DNA from: Brevundimonas subvibrioides
GTDB taxonomy: Bacteria > Pseudomonadota > Alphaproteobacteria > Caulobacterales > Caulobacteraceae
Direction: 5' to 3'
Length of the DNA stretch: 64,000 nt
Assembly (NCBI GenBank): GCA_002280475.1
Contig: NCEB01000001.1
Location: forward strand, 1 to 64,000
Shown: positions 27,520 to 38,059 of the stretch, one piece after another
Layout of the letters: each line of letters opens with the position of its first letter
How positions within the stretch are numbered: the stretch's first letter is position 1
Translations under genes and position numbers: made by a program
The notes under the pieces: generated by a model
Seen by the model: only the letters and a program-made list of their open reading frames with translations
Databases searched by the model: none
What the model was told of the DNA's origin: nothing

Positions 27520-29078
27520 TGCGCGCGCCCGGCTCGATGTCCGTCCTGGTCCAGGTGGCCCTGCTGGCAGCCTTCGCCGTGATCGCGTCGCAGGTGGTGG
27601 CCTTCGTGGTCGTCCTGACCGCCCCGCCGCCGCGCCCCACGGGCTTCAGCGTCGCCGCCGCCGCCGAGGCCCTGGCCGGACGCCCGGCCGAAACCGCCGA
27701 TGGCCGCGCCCTGCGACGCACCCTGTCCATCGACCCGCCGACCGACGCGCCGACGACCGGGCCGGTCGAGCGGGTCATGGCCATGGGGCTGGCCCAGCGC
27801 CTGAACCTGCCGCCAGAGGCGGTCAGGGTACGCCTCGCCCCCGACGCTCCGTCCCGTGAACTGATGATGACACGACGCGGCCCCGCGCCCCTGATCGTAC
27901 GCCCGCGATCCCCTCAGGACCCGACCGTTGAACGGACCGAGAGCTTCGTCTTCACCCAGCGCGCGGAAGACGGCTCCGTGCCGCGAGAGGCTCTGGTCGC
28001 CGGTCTGAACGAGGCCCTCGCCCGCCATTCCCCGCCGACCGGGCCGGGGGATTCGGTCCAGGTCATCACCACGGGCGACCGCCAGACGCGCTTCACCGTC
28101 ACGGCCGACCGGCTGACCTTCGCGCCGTTTTCTGCTTCCGCCCGCCTACCGGACGGACGCTGGGCCACGGTCGAGCCGCCGCGCGGCTGGATCGATCCGT
28201 GGCAGGCCCGCCTGCTGATGGCGCTCGGCATCACCGCCCTGCTACTGGCCCCCGTCGTCTGGCTGATGGCCCGCCGCCTGACCCGTCCGATCCGCGTCTT
28301 CGCCGAGGCGGCCGAGCGTCTGGGGGCCGATCCCGACGCCGAGCCCCTGCGCCCCTCCGGCCCGTCCGAGGTGCGCACGGCCATCGCCGCCTTCAACGAC
28401 ATGCAGGACGCGATCCGCCAGCACATGCGCCAGCGCACCCAGACCATCGCCGCCATCGCCCACGATCTCAGGACACCGCTGACCCGCCTGCGCTTTCGCG
28501 CCGAACAGGCGCCGGACGCCCTGCGCGATCGCATGGCCGCCGATGTCGAGGAAATGGACGCCCTGATCGCCCAGGCCATGGCCTTCGTCCGGGGCGAGCA
28601 GCAGGTCGAGCGGCGCGAGCCGCTGGACCTCGCCGTCCTGGCCGCCGACTGCGCGGCGGGCTTCGCCGAGACGGGCGCGGATGTGACGTTCGAGGGCGCG
28701 GACCCCCTGTCGGTCCTGGGCGATCCGGCGGCCCTGCGCCGGGCCCTGGCCAATCTGATCGACAATGCGGTGACGTTCGCCGGTTCGGCGCGCGTTGCCG
28801 CGAAACGCGAAGGGGACACCGCCGTGATCCGCGTTTCCGATAACGGCCCCGGCCTGCCGCCTTCCGAGCTCGAGACCGCCTTCGAGCCCTTCTACCGAGG
28901 CGAACGCTCGCGCAGTCGCCAGACCGGCGGCGCAGGGCTCGGACTGGCCGTGGCCCGTCAGGCGGCGCGTGCGGCGGGCGGCGATGTGGTCCTGTCGAAC
29001 CGTCCGGGCGGCGGGCTGGAAGCGCGGCTGACGGTGCCCATGGCCAGCGGAGCCGTTACACGGTCTTTCGCCTTGTGA
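27519..29078 (+). CDS. EnvZ-like sensor histidine kinase
   Basis: 519 residues. One membrane helix at residues ~8-32, a periplasmic domain of about 190 residues, a second helix near LLMALGITALLLAPVVWL, then HAMP, HisKA with AIAHDLRTPLTRLRFR (His phosphorylation site), and HATPase with N-box NLIDNAVTF, DNGPGLP and GGAGLGLAV. Translationally coupled to the preceding regulator. The periplasmic domain is not recognised, so the signal is unknown; the adjacent EF-hand gene makes divalent cations one possibility. Confidence 0.95.
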   Translation: MRAPGSMSVLVQVALLAAFAVIASQVVAFVVVLTAPPPRPTGFSVAAAAEALAGRPAETADGRALRRTLSIDPPTDAPTTGPVERVMAMGLAQRLNLPPEAVRVRLAPDAPSRELMMTRRGPAPLIVRPRSPQDPTVERTESFVFTQRAEDGSVPREALVAGLNEALARHSPPTGPGDSVQVITTGDRQTRFTVTADRLTFAPFSASARLPDGRWATVEPPRGWIDPWQARLLMALGITALLLAPVVWLMARRLTRPIRVFAEAAERLGADPDAEPLRPSGPSEVRTAIAAFNDMQDAIRQHMRQRTQTIAAIAHDLRTPLTRLRFRAEQAPDALRDRMAADVEEMDALIAQAMAFVRGEQQVERREPLDLAVLAADCAAGFAETGADVTFEGADPLSVLGDPAALRRALANLIDNAVTFAGSARVAAKREGDTAVIRVSDNGPGLPPSELETAFEPFYRGERSRSRQTGGAGLGLAVARQAARAAGGDVVLSNRPGGGLEARLTVPMASGAVTRSFAL

Positions 29079-29199
29079 TCGCCCCCGGGGTTGATCGTCG
29101 CGCCCGCCGGTTCCATTGAAGCGCCCAACCCGGCCTCAAGCAGCGCGACCCGCGGTAGGCCAAGGGAAACGAGAACACCGCTTCAGGAGACACCGCCCT

Positions 29200-30207
29200 A
29201 TGACCGTCCGCGTCGCCATCAACGGCTTTGGCCGTATCGGCCGCCTCGTGCTCCGCTCGATCGTCGAGCACGGCCGCCGCGACATCGAGGTTGTGGCCAT
29301 CAACGACCTGGGGCCGGTGTCCACCAACGCCCACCTGCTGAAATACGACAGCGTCCACGGCCGCTTCCCGGGCACGATCGAGCATGGCGACGACTGGATC
29401 GACGTGGGCCTGGGCAAGATCAAGGTCACGGCCGAGCGTGATCCGGCCAACCTCCCGCACAAGGAGTTGAACGTCGACATCGCGTTTGAATGCACGGGCC
29501 TCTTCACCGCCCGCGACAAGGCCGAGGCGCACCTGAAGGCCGGGGCGAAGCGCGTCCTGATCTCGGCCCCCGGCGACAACGCCGACAAGACCATCGTCTA
29601 CAAGGTCAACCACGACACCCTGACCGCCGACGACATCATCGTCTCGAACGGCAGCTGCACCACCAACGCCCTGGCCCCCGTCGCCAAGGTGCTGCACGAC
29701 CTGTTCGGCATCGAGCGCGGCTATATGACCACGATCCATTCCTATACCGGCGACCAGCCGACGCTGGATACGATGCACAAGGATCTGTACCGGGGCCGCG
29801 CCGCCGCCCTGTCGATGATCCCGACCTCGACCGGTGCCGCCAAGGCCCTGGGCCTGGTCCTGCCCGCCTTGAAGGGCAAGCTGGACGGCTCGTCGATCCG
29901 CGTCCCGACGCCGAACGTCTCGGTCGTCGACCTGAAGGTCGTCGCTGGCCGCGAGGTCACGGTCGAGGAGATCAACGCCGCGCTGCAGGCCGCCGCAGAC
30001 GGCCCGATGAAGGGCGTCCTGGCCACCACCGACGAGGCCCTGGTCTCCACCGACCTGAACCACATCGCCGCCTCGTCCACCGCCGCCCTGCCGCAAACCC
30101 AGGTGGTCGACGGCAAGCTGGCCCGCGTGCTCAGCTGGTACGACAACGAATGGGGCTTCGCCACGCGAATGGCGGACACGGCGCTGGTGATGGCGAAGTT
30201 GATGTAG
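29200..30207 (+). CDS. gap: type I glyceraldehyde-3-phosphate dehydrogenase
   Basis: 335 residues. NAD-binding [17 protein letters not shown] at the start; catalytic Cys near residue 153 in [10 protein letters not shown]; general-base His in [10 protein letters not shown]-terminal [18 protein letters not shown] lies about 10 nt upstream of ATG 29200. Glycolysis/gluconeogenesis step making 1,3-bisphosphoglycerate; pgk follows 184 bases later, separated by a long palindromic repeat that may set differential expression. Confidence 0.97.
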   Translation: MTVRVAINGFGRIGRLVLRSIVEHGRRDIEVVAINDLGPVSTNAHLLKYDSVHGRFPGTIEHGDDWIDVGLGKIKVTAERDPANLPHKELNVDIAFECTGLFTARDKAEAHLKAGAKRVLISAPGDNADKTIVYKVNHDTLTADDIIVSNGSCTTNALAPVAKVLHDLFGIERGYMTTIHSYTGDQPTLDTMHKDLYRGRAAALSMIPTSTGAAKALGLVLPALKGKLDGSSIRVPTPNVSVVDLKVVAGREVTVEEINAALQAAADGPMKGVLATTDEALVSTDLNHIAASSTAALPQTQVVDGKLARVLSWYDNEWGFATRMADTALVMAKLM

Positions 30208-30216
30208 GAGCTTGAT

Positions 30217-30383
30217 CCCTCTCCCACAGGGAGAGGGCTTGAGCGCCCAAGAGCGAAGCGATCGGTTTGCGCGAAAGGGTGAGGGGTTTCCCTGTAACCG
30301 GCTCTCACCGCAACCCCTCACCCTTTCGGTTTGCGGATCGCTATCGCTCTCCGAACCTCAAGCCCTCTCCCTGTGGGAGAGGG
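30217..30383. repeat. long palindromic repeat, family PR-A (gap-pgk spacer)
   Basis: A 167-bp near-palindrome whose outer arms are 27-bp perfect inverted repeats beginning CCCTCTCCCACAGGG at both ends. Inner blocks (AGCGAAGCGATC, GCGAAAGGGTGAGGGG) are also partly complementary. Related sequence occurs at 49396-49575 and 50864-50972. In RNA it would fold into one long hairpin between gap and pgk. Confidence 0.85.
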
Positions 30384-30391
30384 AGCCGGAG

Positions 30392-31594
30392 ATGCAGATG
30401 ACCTTCCGCACCCTCGACGACGCCACCAGCCTCGGCGGCAAGACCGCCCTCGTCCGCGTGGACTTCAATGTCCCGATGGAGGACGGCCGGGTCACCGACG
30501 ACACCCGCCTGCGCGTCGCCCTGCCGACCATCCAGCGCCTCCGCGACGCGGGGGCCAAGGTCGCCCTCCTCGCCCATTTCGACCGACCCAAGGGCAAGGT
30601 CGTGCCGTCCATGAGCCTTGAGCCCGTTGTCGACGACCTGGAACGCCTGCTCGGTGCCCCCGTTCGTTTCGCCTCGGACTGCGTGGGTGACGAGGCCAGG
30701 GCCGCCATCGCCGACCTCGACGCCGGCGGCGTGATCCTGCTGGAGAACGTCCGCTTCCACGCGGGCGAGGAAGCCAACGACCCCGCCTTCGCCCGGCAGC
30801 TCGCCGACCTCGGCGACCTCTACGTCAACGACGCCTTCTCGGCCGCCCACCGCGCCCATGCCTCGACGGAAGGGATCGCCCGCCTGCTCCCCGCCTATGC
30901 CGGCGAATCCATGCGACGCGAGCTCGACGCGCTCGACGCCGCCCTCGGCAACCCGAAGAAGCCCGTCATCGGCATCGTCGGCGGGGCCAAGGTCTCGACC
31001 AAGCTGGACCTGCTGAAGAACCTGGTCGGCAAGCTGGATCGCCTCGCCATCGGCGGCGGCATGGCCAACACCTTCCTGTTCGCCCAGGGCATCGACATCG
31101 GCGGGTCGCTGGCCGAACGCGACATGGCCGACACCGCCCGTGAGATCCTGATCGAAGCCGAGGCGCGCGGTTGCCAGATCCTGCTCCCCGTCGACTTCGT
31201 CGTCGCCACCGAGGTCAAGCCGGGCGCGGCGTCTCGCCCCGTGATCGCCGGGGCCGCCCTCTCCGCGGACGACAAGATTCTGGACGCCGGTCCCGCCACC
31301 GTGGCCCGCCTCCTCGACGCCCTGACCGCCTCCAAGACCCTGATCTGGAACGGCCCGCTCGGTGTGTTCGAGGTCCCGCCCTTCGACGCCGCCACGGTCA
31401 CCGTGGCCCACCATGCGGCGGCGCTGTCCAAGGCCGGCGTCCTGATCGCCGTCGGCGGTGGCGGCGACACGGTCTCCGCCCTGAACCACGCCGGCGTCGT
31501 CGACGACATGACCTTCGTCTCCACCGCCGGGGGTGCTTTCCTCGAGTGGATGGAGGGCAAGCCGTTGCCGGGGGTCGAGGCGCTACGGCAGTGA
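30392..31594 (+). CDS. pgk: phosphoglycerate kinase
   Basis: 400 residues from ATG 30392. [25 protein letters not shown], the [10 protein letters not shown] motif, [12 protein letters not shown] and the nucleotide loop [10 protein letters not shown] are intact, along with NGPLGVFE. It makes ATP from 1,3-bisphosphoglycerate. Another in-frame ATG lies 6 bases on; GGGAG comes from the edge of the preceding repeat, so the palindrome supplies the ribosome site. Overlaps the following small gene by 4 bases (GTGA). Confidence 0.97.
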   Translation: MQMTFRTLDDATSLGGKTALVRVDFNVPMEDGRVTDDTRLRVALPTIQRLRDAGAKVALLAHFDRPKGKVVPSMSLEPVVDDLERLLGAPVRFASDCVGDEARAAIADLDAGGVILLENVRFHAGEEANDPAFARQLADLGDLYVNDAFSAAHRAHASTEGIARLLPAYAGESMRRELDALDAALGNPKKPVIGIVGGAKVSTKLDLLKNLVGKLDRLAIGGGMANTFLFAQGIDIGGSLAERDMADTAREILIEAEARGCQILLPVDFVVATEVKPGAASRPVIAGAALSADDKILDAGPATVARLLDALTASKTLIWNGPLGVFEVPPFDAATVTVAHHAAALSKAGVLIAVGGGGDTVSALNHAGVVDDMTFVSTAGGAFLEWMEGKPLPGVEALRQ

Positions 31595-31827
31595 GCGAGG
31601 CGTTCGATCCACGGCCAATCACCAAAGCCGCCAAGAACGAACGCCGAAAACTGCTGGCGACGACCATCAATACCGTCGGGCTCACCGTTTTCGCCGTGGG
31701 TTTTATCACGCCGATGTTGGCGGGCGGACTGACGCGATCTTCGGCCCTGACTTTAGGAGCATCATTCGCTATATTGGCGATGAGCCATCTGATTGCCCGG
31801 CGGCTCTTGCGCGGTTTGGAGGACTGA
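31591..31827 (+). CDS. small membrane protein
   Basis: 78 residues starting at a GTG that overlaps the pgk stop (GTGA). Basic N-terminus ([10 protein letters not shown]) followed by two hydrophobic segments, about [19 protein letters not shown] and [17 protein letters not shown], and a basic tail. No named family recognised. Codon choice is somewhat less GC-biased than in its neighbours. A second tiny membrane gene follows immediately. Confidence 0.65.
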   Translation: MSEAFDPRPITKAAKNERRKLLATTINTVGLTVFAVGFITPMLAGGLTRSSALTLGASFAILAMSHLIARRLLRGLED

Positions 31828-31828
31828 T

Positions 31829-31975
31829 ATGTCCATTGATCCAATCTGGATTTTCTTCGGTGGATCGATCGTCGCGGTCGCCTTCCTTTGGGGCACCCAC
31901 GAGCTGGACGAACGCAAATGGGCTCGTGATGAGAAACGTCGTCAGGAGTGGGACAGGACCCACCCGGCCGAGTAG
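31829..31975 (+). CDS. tiny single-span membrane protein
   Basis: 48 residues. One hydrophobic segment, WIFFGGSIVAVAFLWGT, then a strongly charged tail (DERKWARDEKRRQEWDR). ATG 1 base after the preceding gene's stop; GGAGG lies within the end of that gene. Probably co-expressed with it as a pair. No function recognised; the short length keeps confidence moderate. Confidence 0.55.
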   Translation: MSIDPIWIFFGGSIVAVAFLWGTHELDERKWARDEKRRQEWDRTHPAE

Positions 31976-32063
31976 CGCGCTCATTCGCCTGTAACACGGC
32001 GTGACTTGAGGCCGCCCGGACGCTAAACCGGGACAAAACAAGACGACCTCAGGAGCCTACCCC

Positions 32064-33149
32064 ATGGCGCGCATCACGCTGCGACAGCTTCTCGACCATG
32101 CGGCCGAGTACGACTACGGCCTGCCGGCCTACAACATCAACAATATGGAACAGGGCTTGGCCATCATGGAGGCGGCCGAAGCCGTCAATGCGCCGGTCAT
32201 CATCCAGGCCTCCAGGGGCGCGCGCTCCTATGCCAACGACGTCATCCTGGCCAAGCTGATCGACGGCCTGGCCGAGCTCTATCCCCACATCCCGGTCTGC
32301 ATGCACCAGGACCACGGCAACGGCCCCGCGACCTGCGCCACCGCCATCCAGTACGGCTTCACCTCGGTGATGATGGACGGTTCGCTGATGGAGGACGGCA
32401 AGACGCCCGCCGACTACGACTACAACGTCGACGTCACTCGCCGCGTAGTCGAGATGGCGCACAGCTGCGGCGTCTCGGTCGAAGGCGAACTCGGGGTTCT
32501 CGGATCGCTCGAGACCGGCATGGGCGAGGCCGAAGACGGCCACGGCTTCGAGGGCAAGCTGGATCACGCCCAGCTGCTGACCGATCCGGACCAGGCCGTC
32601 GACTTCGTCAGCCGCACCAAGGTGGACGCCCTGGCCATCGCCATGGGCACCAGCCACGGCGCCTACAAATTCACGCGCAAGCCCGACGGCGAGGTCCTGG
32701 CCATGCATGTGATCGAGGAGATCCACCGCCGCCTGCCCGACACCCATCTGGTCATGCACGGCAGCTCATCGGTTCCGCAGGATCTGCAGGACATCATCAA
32801 CCAGTACGGCGGCGAGATGCCCCAGACCTGGGGCGTGCCGGTCGAGGAGATCCAGCGCGGCATCAAGCACGGCGTGCGCAAGATCAACATCGACACCGAC
32901 AACCGCATGGCCATGACCGGCGCGATCCGGAAGGTGCTGGCCGAAAAGCCCGGCGAGTTCGATCCGCGCGCCTATCTGAAGCCCGCCAAGGAGGCGATGC
33001 GAAAGCTCTGCGCCGAGCGCTTCCAGCAGTTCGGCTGCGAGGGCCAGGCCTCCAGGATCCGCCCCATGTCGACCGCCCAGATGGCCAAGCGCTACGCCAC
33101 CGGCGATCTCGACCCCGTCTACGGCCGTCGCGAGAGCGCCGCTGCCTGA
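32064..33149 (+). CDS. fba: class II fructose-bisphosphate aldolase
   Basis: 361 residues, the longer class II B form found in Calvin-type and alphaproteobacterial aldolases. Zinc-ligand histidines lie in CMHQDHGN and VMHGSSS, with the active-site loop [17 protein letters not shown] and substrate-binding [13 protein letters not shown]. Cleaves fructose 1,6-bisphosphate in the cytosol. AGGAG precedes the ATG by 10 nt. Groups with gap and pgk as a glycolytic/gluconeogenic block. Confidence 0.97.
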   Translation: MARITLRQLLDHAAEYDYGLPAYNINNMEQGLAIMEAAEAVNAPVIIQASRGARSYANDVILAKLIDGLAELYPHIPVCMHQDHGNGPATCATAIQYGFTSVMMDGSLMEDGKTPADYDYNVDVTRRVVEMAHSCGVSVEGELGVLGSLETGMGEAEDGHGFEGKLDHAQLLTDPDQAVDFVSRTKVDALAIAMGTSHGAYKFTRKPDGEVLAMHVIEEIHRRLPDTHLVMHGSSSVPQDLQDIINQYGGEMPQTWGVPVEEIQRGIKHGVRKINIDTDNRMAMTGAIRKVLAEKPGEFDPRAYLKPAKEAMRKLCAERFQQFGCEGQASRIRPMSTAQMAKRYATGDLDPVYGRRESAAA

Positions 33150-33219
33150 GGTCGACCCGGCCTTCATTGATCCGGCCCCAGTCCTCGGCGACGAGGATGA
33201 GGGCGAGCCGATCGAGGTC

Positions 33220-34170
33220 GTGCTCGACGCGCCTTCGGGCCGGCTGGACAAGGCCCTGTCCGCCGCCCTGCCGGCCCTGTCGCGCGCGCGCCTCCAGGCC
33301 CTGATCGCGGGCGGGGCCGTCAGCCGGGACGGCGAAACCCTCACTGGCGGCTCGGCCAGAGCCCTGCCCGGCACCTATCTGATCCTGGTCCCGCCGGTGG
33401 CCCCCGCCGACCCGCAGCCCGAGGCGATCCCCCTGACCGTCCTCTATGAGGACGCCGACCTGATCGTCATCGACAAGCCCGCCGGCATGGCCGCCCATCC
33501 GGCACCGGGGTCCGAAAACGGCACGTTGGTCAACGCCCTCCTGCACCACTGCGGCGCGTCGCTGTCGGGCATCGGCGGCGTCGCCCGCCCCGGAATCGTC
33601 CACCGGCTCGACAAGGACACCTCCGGCGTCATGGTCGCCGCCAAGTCCGACCGCGCCCACGCGGGCCTGTCGGCCCTGTTCGCCGCCCACGACATCGAGC
33701 GCAGCTACATCGCCCTGACCCGCGGCGCGCCCTCGCCGGAGCGCGGCCGGATCGAGACCCGGATCGGCCGCTCATCCTCGGATCGAAAGAAGATGGCGGT
33801 GCTGAAGTCTGGCGGACGCGACGCCATCACCGATTACGTCGTCCAGACCCGTTTCGCCGTCCCGGCCAAGGCGGGAGCCGCCGCCCCCCTCGCCGCCCGC
33901 GTCGCCTGCACCCTCCAGACCGGCCGCACGCACCAGATCCGCGTCCACCTGGCCTCAAAGGGCGCGCCGATCCTGGGCGACACGGTCTATGGCTCCGGCA
34001 GCCCGGCCACCGCCGTCCGCGCCGCCATCGCCGAGGCCGGCCTGAACCGCCAGGCCCTCCACGCCGCCGTCCTCGGCTTTGTCCACCCTGTCTCGGGAGA
34101 AGCCCTGCGCTTCGAGACCCCACCGCCCCCAGACATGACCCGGCTAGAAGCCTTGCTCAACGCACTCTGA
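33220..34170 (+). CDS. RluA/RluD-family pseudouridine synthase
   Basis: 316 residues from GTG 33220. S4-like N-terminal region (GRLDKALSAALPALSRARLQALI), catalytic motif HRLDKDTSGVMV with the active-site Asp, LYEDADLIVIDKPAG and the RTHQIRVHLAS motif. Modifies uridines in rRNA or other RNA. Translated sequence upstream of the GTG is open to the fba end (PAFIDPAPVLGDEDEGEPIEV), so translation may begin further upstream at a non-ATG codon overlapping fba; no clear ribosome site was found for either. Which RluA/C/D subgroup is not decided. Confidence 0.9.
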   Translation: MLDAPSGRLDKALSAALPALSRARLQALIAGGAVSRDGETLTGGSARALPGTYLILVPPVAPADPQPEAIPLTVLYEDADLIVIDKPAGMAAHPAPGSENGTLVNALLHHCGASLSGIGGVARPGIVHRLDKDTSGVMVAAKSDRAHAGLSALFAAHDIERSYIALTRGAPSPERGRIETRIGRSSSDRKKMAVLKSGGRDAITDYVVQTRFAVPAKAGAAAPLAARVACTLQTGRTHQIRVHLASKGAPILGDTVYGSGSPATAVRAAIAEAGLNRQALHAAVLGFVHPVSGEALRFETPPPPDMTRLEALLNAL

Positions 34171-34205
34171 CACACCAACTGTTGCTGAACGGAAGGGAGA
34201 CCGTC

Positions 34206-34529
34206 ATGACCATCGACGCCGCCATCACCGACAACGCCGAGGCGCACCGCTACGAACTGCCCATCGAAGGCCAGGTCGCGGTCGTAACCTACAACCTCTC
34301 GCCGCCGAACCTCATGATCACAGAGACCCTGGTGCCCCAGGCGCTGGAGGGACGCGGCATCGCCAGCCGACTGGCGCGCCACGTCATCGCCGACGCCCGC
34401 GCCCGTAGCCTTATGATCCTGCCCGTCTGCCCCTTCTTCGCCGCCTTCTTCCAGAAACATCCCGATCAGGCCGACGTCGTCCACCCGACCTATCGCATCA
34501 GTCTGGGCCTGCCGGACAGTGCGTCTTGA
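34206..34529 (+). CDS. small GNAT-type N-acetyltransferase (YjdJ/NATD1-like)
   Basis: 107 residues. Beta strands with EGQVAVVTYNLSPPNLMITETLVPQALEGRGIASRLARHVI, in which the acetyl-CoA loop reads EGRGIASRL, then VCPFFAAFFQKHP. This matches the minimal GNAT family PF14542, common beside other housekeeping genes and of unknown substrate. Start at 34206 is preceded by GGAAGGGAG; an ATG at 34182 is less favoured. Last gene before the rpoH promoter region. Confidence 0.85.
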   Translation: MTIDAAITDNAEAHRYELPIEGQVAVVTYNLSPPNLMITETLVPQALEGRGIASRLARHVIADARARSLMILPVCPFFAAFFQKHPDQADVVHPTYRISLGLPDSAS

Positions 34530-34730
34530 TTAAGGACTGACTATCTGCTATCAACCGCGTCGTTCGGCGCAGTGGCGCCGGGGTCACGGTCACGCTTTGG
34601 TGTGACGATCGGCCTCTAAAAACCGGGGCAACCCGTCGCCACATGATCCGCTTGAGGGGTGAGGACCCGGTGCACATTCGGTGGCCGGCGCCGCAGAGCC
34701 CGCTCGTTATCGGTCGGAGGGACCACGTCT
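34530..34730 (+). promoter_or_regulatory. rpoH upstream region
   Basis: 201 bases without a gene. Caulobacter rpoH is known to be read from a housekeeping and a heat-shock promoter. Here CTTGAGGGG (near 34647) resembles the -35 of a sigma-32 promoter, but no convincing CCCAT-type -10 follows at the right distance. The segment is GC-rich with short inverted repeats. GGAGGG lies before the rpoH ATG. Confidence 0.3.
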
Positions 34731-35618
34731 ATGGCTACCAATGCTTCTCTCGCGGTGATGTCGCCTGAACAGGGGCTGTCGCGATACCTCACGGAAATCC
34801 GCAAGTTTCCGATGCTCACCAAGGACGAGGAGTTCATGCTCGCCAAGCGATGGACCGAGCATCAGGACGCCGAGAGCGCCCACCGTCTGGTGACCTCACA
34901 TCTCCGCCTCGTGGCCAAGATCGCCATGGGCTATCGCGGCTACGGCCTTCCGATCGGCGAAGTGATCTCCGAGGGCAATGTCGGCCTGATGCAGGCCGTC
35001 AAGAAATTCGACCCCGACAAGGGCTTCCGCCTGGCGACCTACGCAATGTGGTGGATTCGCGCCTCGATCCAGGAATACATCCTGCGCAGCTGGTCGCTCG
35101 TGAAGATGGGCACCACCGCCGCTCAGAAGAAGCTGTTCTTCAACCTGCGCAAGGCCAAGAGCCAGATCTCGGCGTTCGAGGAAGGCGACCTGCGACCCGA
35201 ACACCTCGCCGCCATCGCCACCAAGCTGGGCGTGTCCGAGGAAGAGGTCACCAATATGAACCGCCGTCTCGGCGGCGACGCCTCGCTGAACGCGCCCCTG
35301 CGCGTCGATGGCGAGAGCGAGTGGCAGGACTGGCTCAGTGACGACAACGCTGTCTCTCAGGAAACGGCGCTGGCCGATTCCGAGGAGAAATCGATCCGCA
35401 TGAGCCTGCTGGAAGAGGCCATGGGCGAGTTGACCGAGCGCGAGAAGCACATCCTGACCGAACGCCGCCTCAAGGACGACCCCGTCACCCTTGAGGAACT
35501 CGCCGGCCAGTACGGCGTCAGCCGCGAGCGTGTTCGCCAGATCGAGGTCCGCGCGTTCGAGAAGCTTCAGAAAGCCATGCGCGCCGCCGCCGAAGAGCGG
35601 AATCTCGTCGACGCTTAG
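34731..35618 (+). CDS. rpoH: RNA polymerase sigma-32 factor
   Basis: 295 residues. Region 1.2/2.1 (LTKDEEFMLAKRW), region 2.4 with RLATYAMWWIRASIQEYILRSWSLVKMGTTAAQKKLFFNLRK cut across the RpoH box QKKLFFNLR, and region 4 LTEREKHILTERRLKDDPVTLEELAGQYGVSRERVRQIE. The QKKLFFNLR box identifies RpoH rather than a group 2 sigma. Directs heat-shock transcription. A DnaJ-like gene lies 3.6 kb away. Followed by a palindromic repeat. Confidence 0.97.
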   Translation: MATNASLAVMSPEQGLSRYLTEIRKFPMLTKDEEFMLAKRWTEHQDAESAHRLVTSHLRLVAKIAMGYRGYGLPIGEVISEGNVGLMQAVKKFDPDKGFRLATYAMWWIRASIQEYILRSWSLVKMGTTAAQKKLFFNLRKAKSQISAFEEGDLRPEHLAAIATKLGVSEEEVTNMNRRLGGDASLNAPLRVDGESEWQDWLSDDNAVSQETALADSEEKSIRMSLLEEAMGELTEREKHILTERRLKDDPVTLEELAGQYGVSRERVRQIEVRAFEKLQKAMRAAAEERNLVDA

Positions 35619-35623
35619 GTGGC

Positions 35624-35794
35624 CTCTCCCTCCCCCTCGGGGGCATGGGGTCGCTGGTATACGAGCGACCCCATACAGGCGCACAGCGCCGGGTGGGGCG
35701 GTAAGGCGATGTACGCTCGACACGAGTTCGGTTCACCAGGCCGCCCCCACCCGGTCTTCGCTTCGCTTCGACCGCCCTCCCCGATCGGGGAGGG
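35624..35794. repeat. palindromic repeat, family PR-B (after rpoH)
   Basis: About 171 bp between rpoH and the convergent receiver gene. Outer arms carry CCCTCCCC / GGGGAGGG blocks and inner CCGGGTGGGG / CCCCACCCGG blocks shared with the copies at 45050, 47171 and 52617. It also contains its own perfect 11-bp hairpin (ATGGGGTCGCT / AGCGACCCCAT). Could act as a bidirectional terminator. Confidence 0.8.
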
Positions 35795-35805
35795 AAAATT
35801 TCCGC

Positions 35806-36615
35806 CTAACCCGCCCGCATCAGCTCGGTCTCGGGCGGCGCCAGCGCCAGCAGCGCGTTGATCGGGGCGGCCAGCGTCGCCTTGGTCGGCGCGCCCTGGG
35901 CCAGGCACGCTTCCAGCCCGGCGGCGGCCACCGCCAGCCGGGTGTCGCCTGTCCTGACCGCCAGCGCCTTCAAGGTCTCGGCCTGCTGTTTGGACGCCCG
36001 CACGGCCTGCATCGGATCGCTGTCGAACTGAGCCAGAGACGCCGCAAGGATCCTTAGCGCCTGATCCTTGACCGCCACGGCGGCCTCGCCGGCGGTTTTC
36101 GGCTTGTCCGCCTTGCGCTTCTGCGGTCCCGCGTATTCGCCGGAGTTGAAGCGTCGCCGATCAGGGCCGACGTAGCCGACCGCCTCTATCCAGTCGCGCG
36201 GCTTCAGCGCCACGTTCTCGACCCGCTTGAACAGGTCACCGGCCGTGAAGGGCTTTCTCAGGAATTCGTGGATGCCGGAATCGCGCGCGCCCTTGATCGA
36301 GGACGCCGTGGCCTCGGACGTCACCATGATGATCGGGGCCCGTCGACAGGCGAGGGTCGATCGGCGGATCCGACGCGCCAGTTGCTCGCCGTCCAGACGC
36401 GTGCCGGTCCGTTCGGTGAAGATCAGCCCCGGCTCCATCTCGCGCGCATGGTCCAGAACCCGGTTCTCGTCCGCCTCGGTCACCACCTCGCGCGCGCCCA
36501 GGCTCTTCATGATGTCGACCAGCAAGCGCGCCGACGCCGCATTGGGATCGGCGATCAGCACCCGACGCACCACCGGCTCGATGCGGTTCAGGGTCTTGGC
36601 GTCGGCTGTGAACAC
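35806..36615 (-). CDS. receiver-domain protein with Glu at the phosphoacceptor position
   Basis: 269 residues. N-terminal CheY-like receiver aligns well: RVLIADPN (acidic pocket), LIFTERTGTRLDG where the phosphoacceptor Asp is replaced by Glu68, IIMVTSEA with the switch Thr, and FLRKPF with the conserved Lys. The C-terminal part holds GYVGPDRRRFNSGEY, a motif seen with stand-alone receivers in alphaproteobacteria, then an Ala-rich helical region. The Asp-to-Glu change may mimic the phosphorylated state. Convergent with rpoH; output partner unknown. Confidence 0.8.
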   Translation of the reverse strand: MFTADAKTLNRIEPVVRRVLIADPNAASARLLVDIMKSLGAREVVTEADENRVLDHAREMEPGLIFTERTGTRLDGEQLARRIRRSTLACRRAPIIMVTSEATASSIKGARDSGIHEFLRKPFTAGDLFKRVENVALKPRDWIEAVGYVGPDRRRFNSGEYAGPQKRKADKPKTAGEAAVAVKDQALRILAASLAQFDSDPMQAVRASKQQAETLKALAVRTGDTRLAVAAAGLEACLAQGAPTKATLAAPINALLALAPPETELMRAG

Positions 36616-36686
36616 GCAGGGCTCCGGAGACTGACGATCCGGCTTAGATCAACCCGGTTAAGACCACGTTGAGCGTGAACGCGCGC

Positions 36687-37979
<1,293 letters not shown>

Positions 37980-38059
37980 TGCACAAGTCTCCGCTGGATG
38001 CGCGGAGGGCTATAGCGGGGGAATCGAGGGATGTCGTCCCAACCGGGACGGTTTTCCGG

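Noticed and set aside
30208-30391. The gap-pgk spacer as a CRISPR-like or riboswitch element
   Set aside because: There are no spaced direct repeats and no known aptamer fold; it is a single long palindrome of a dispersed family.
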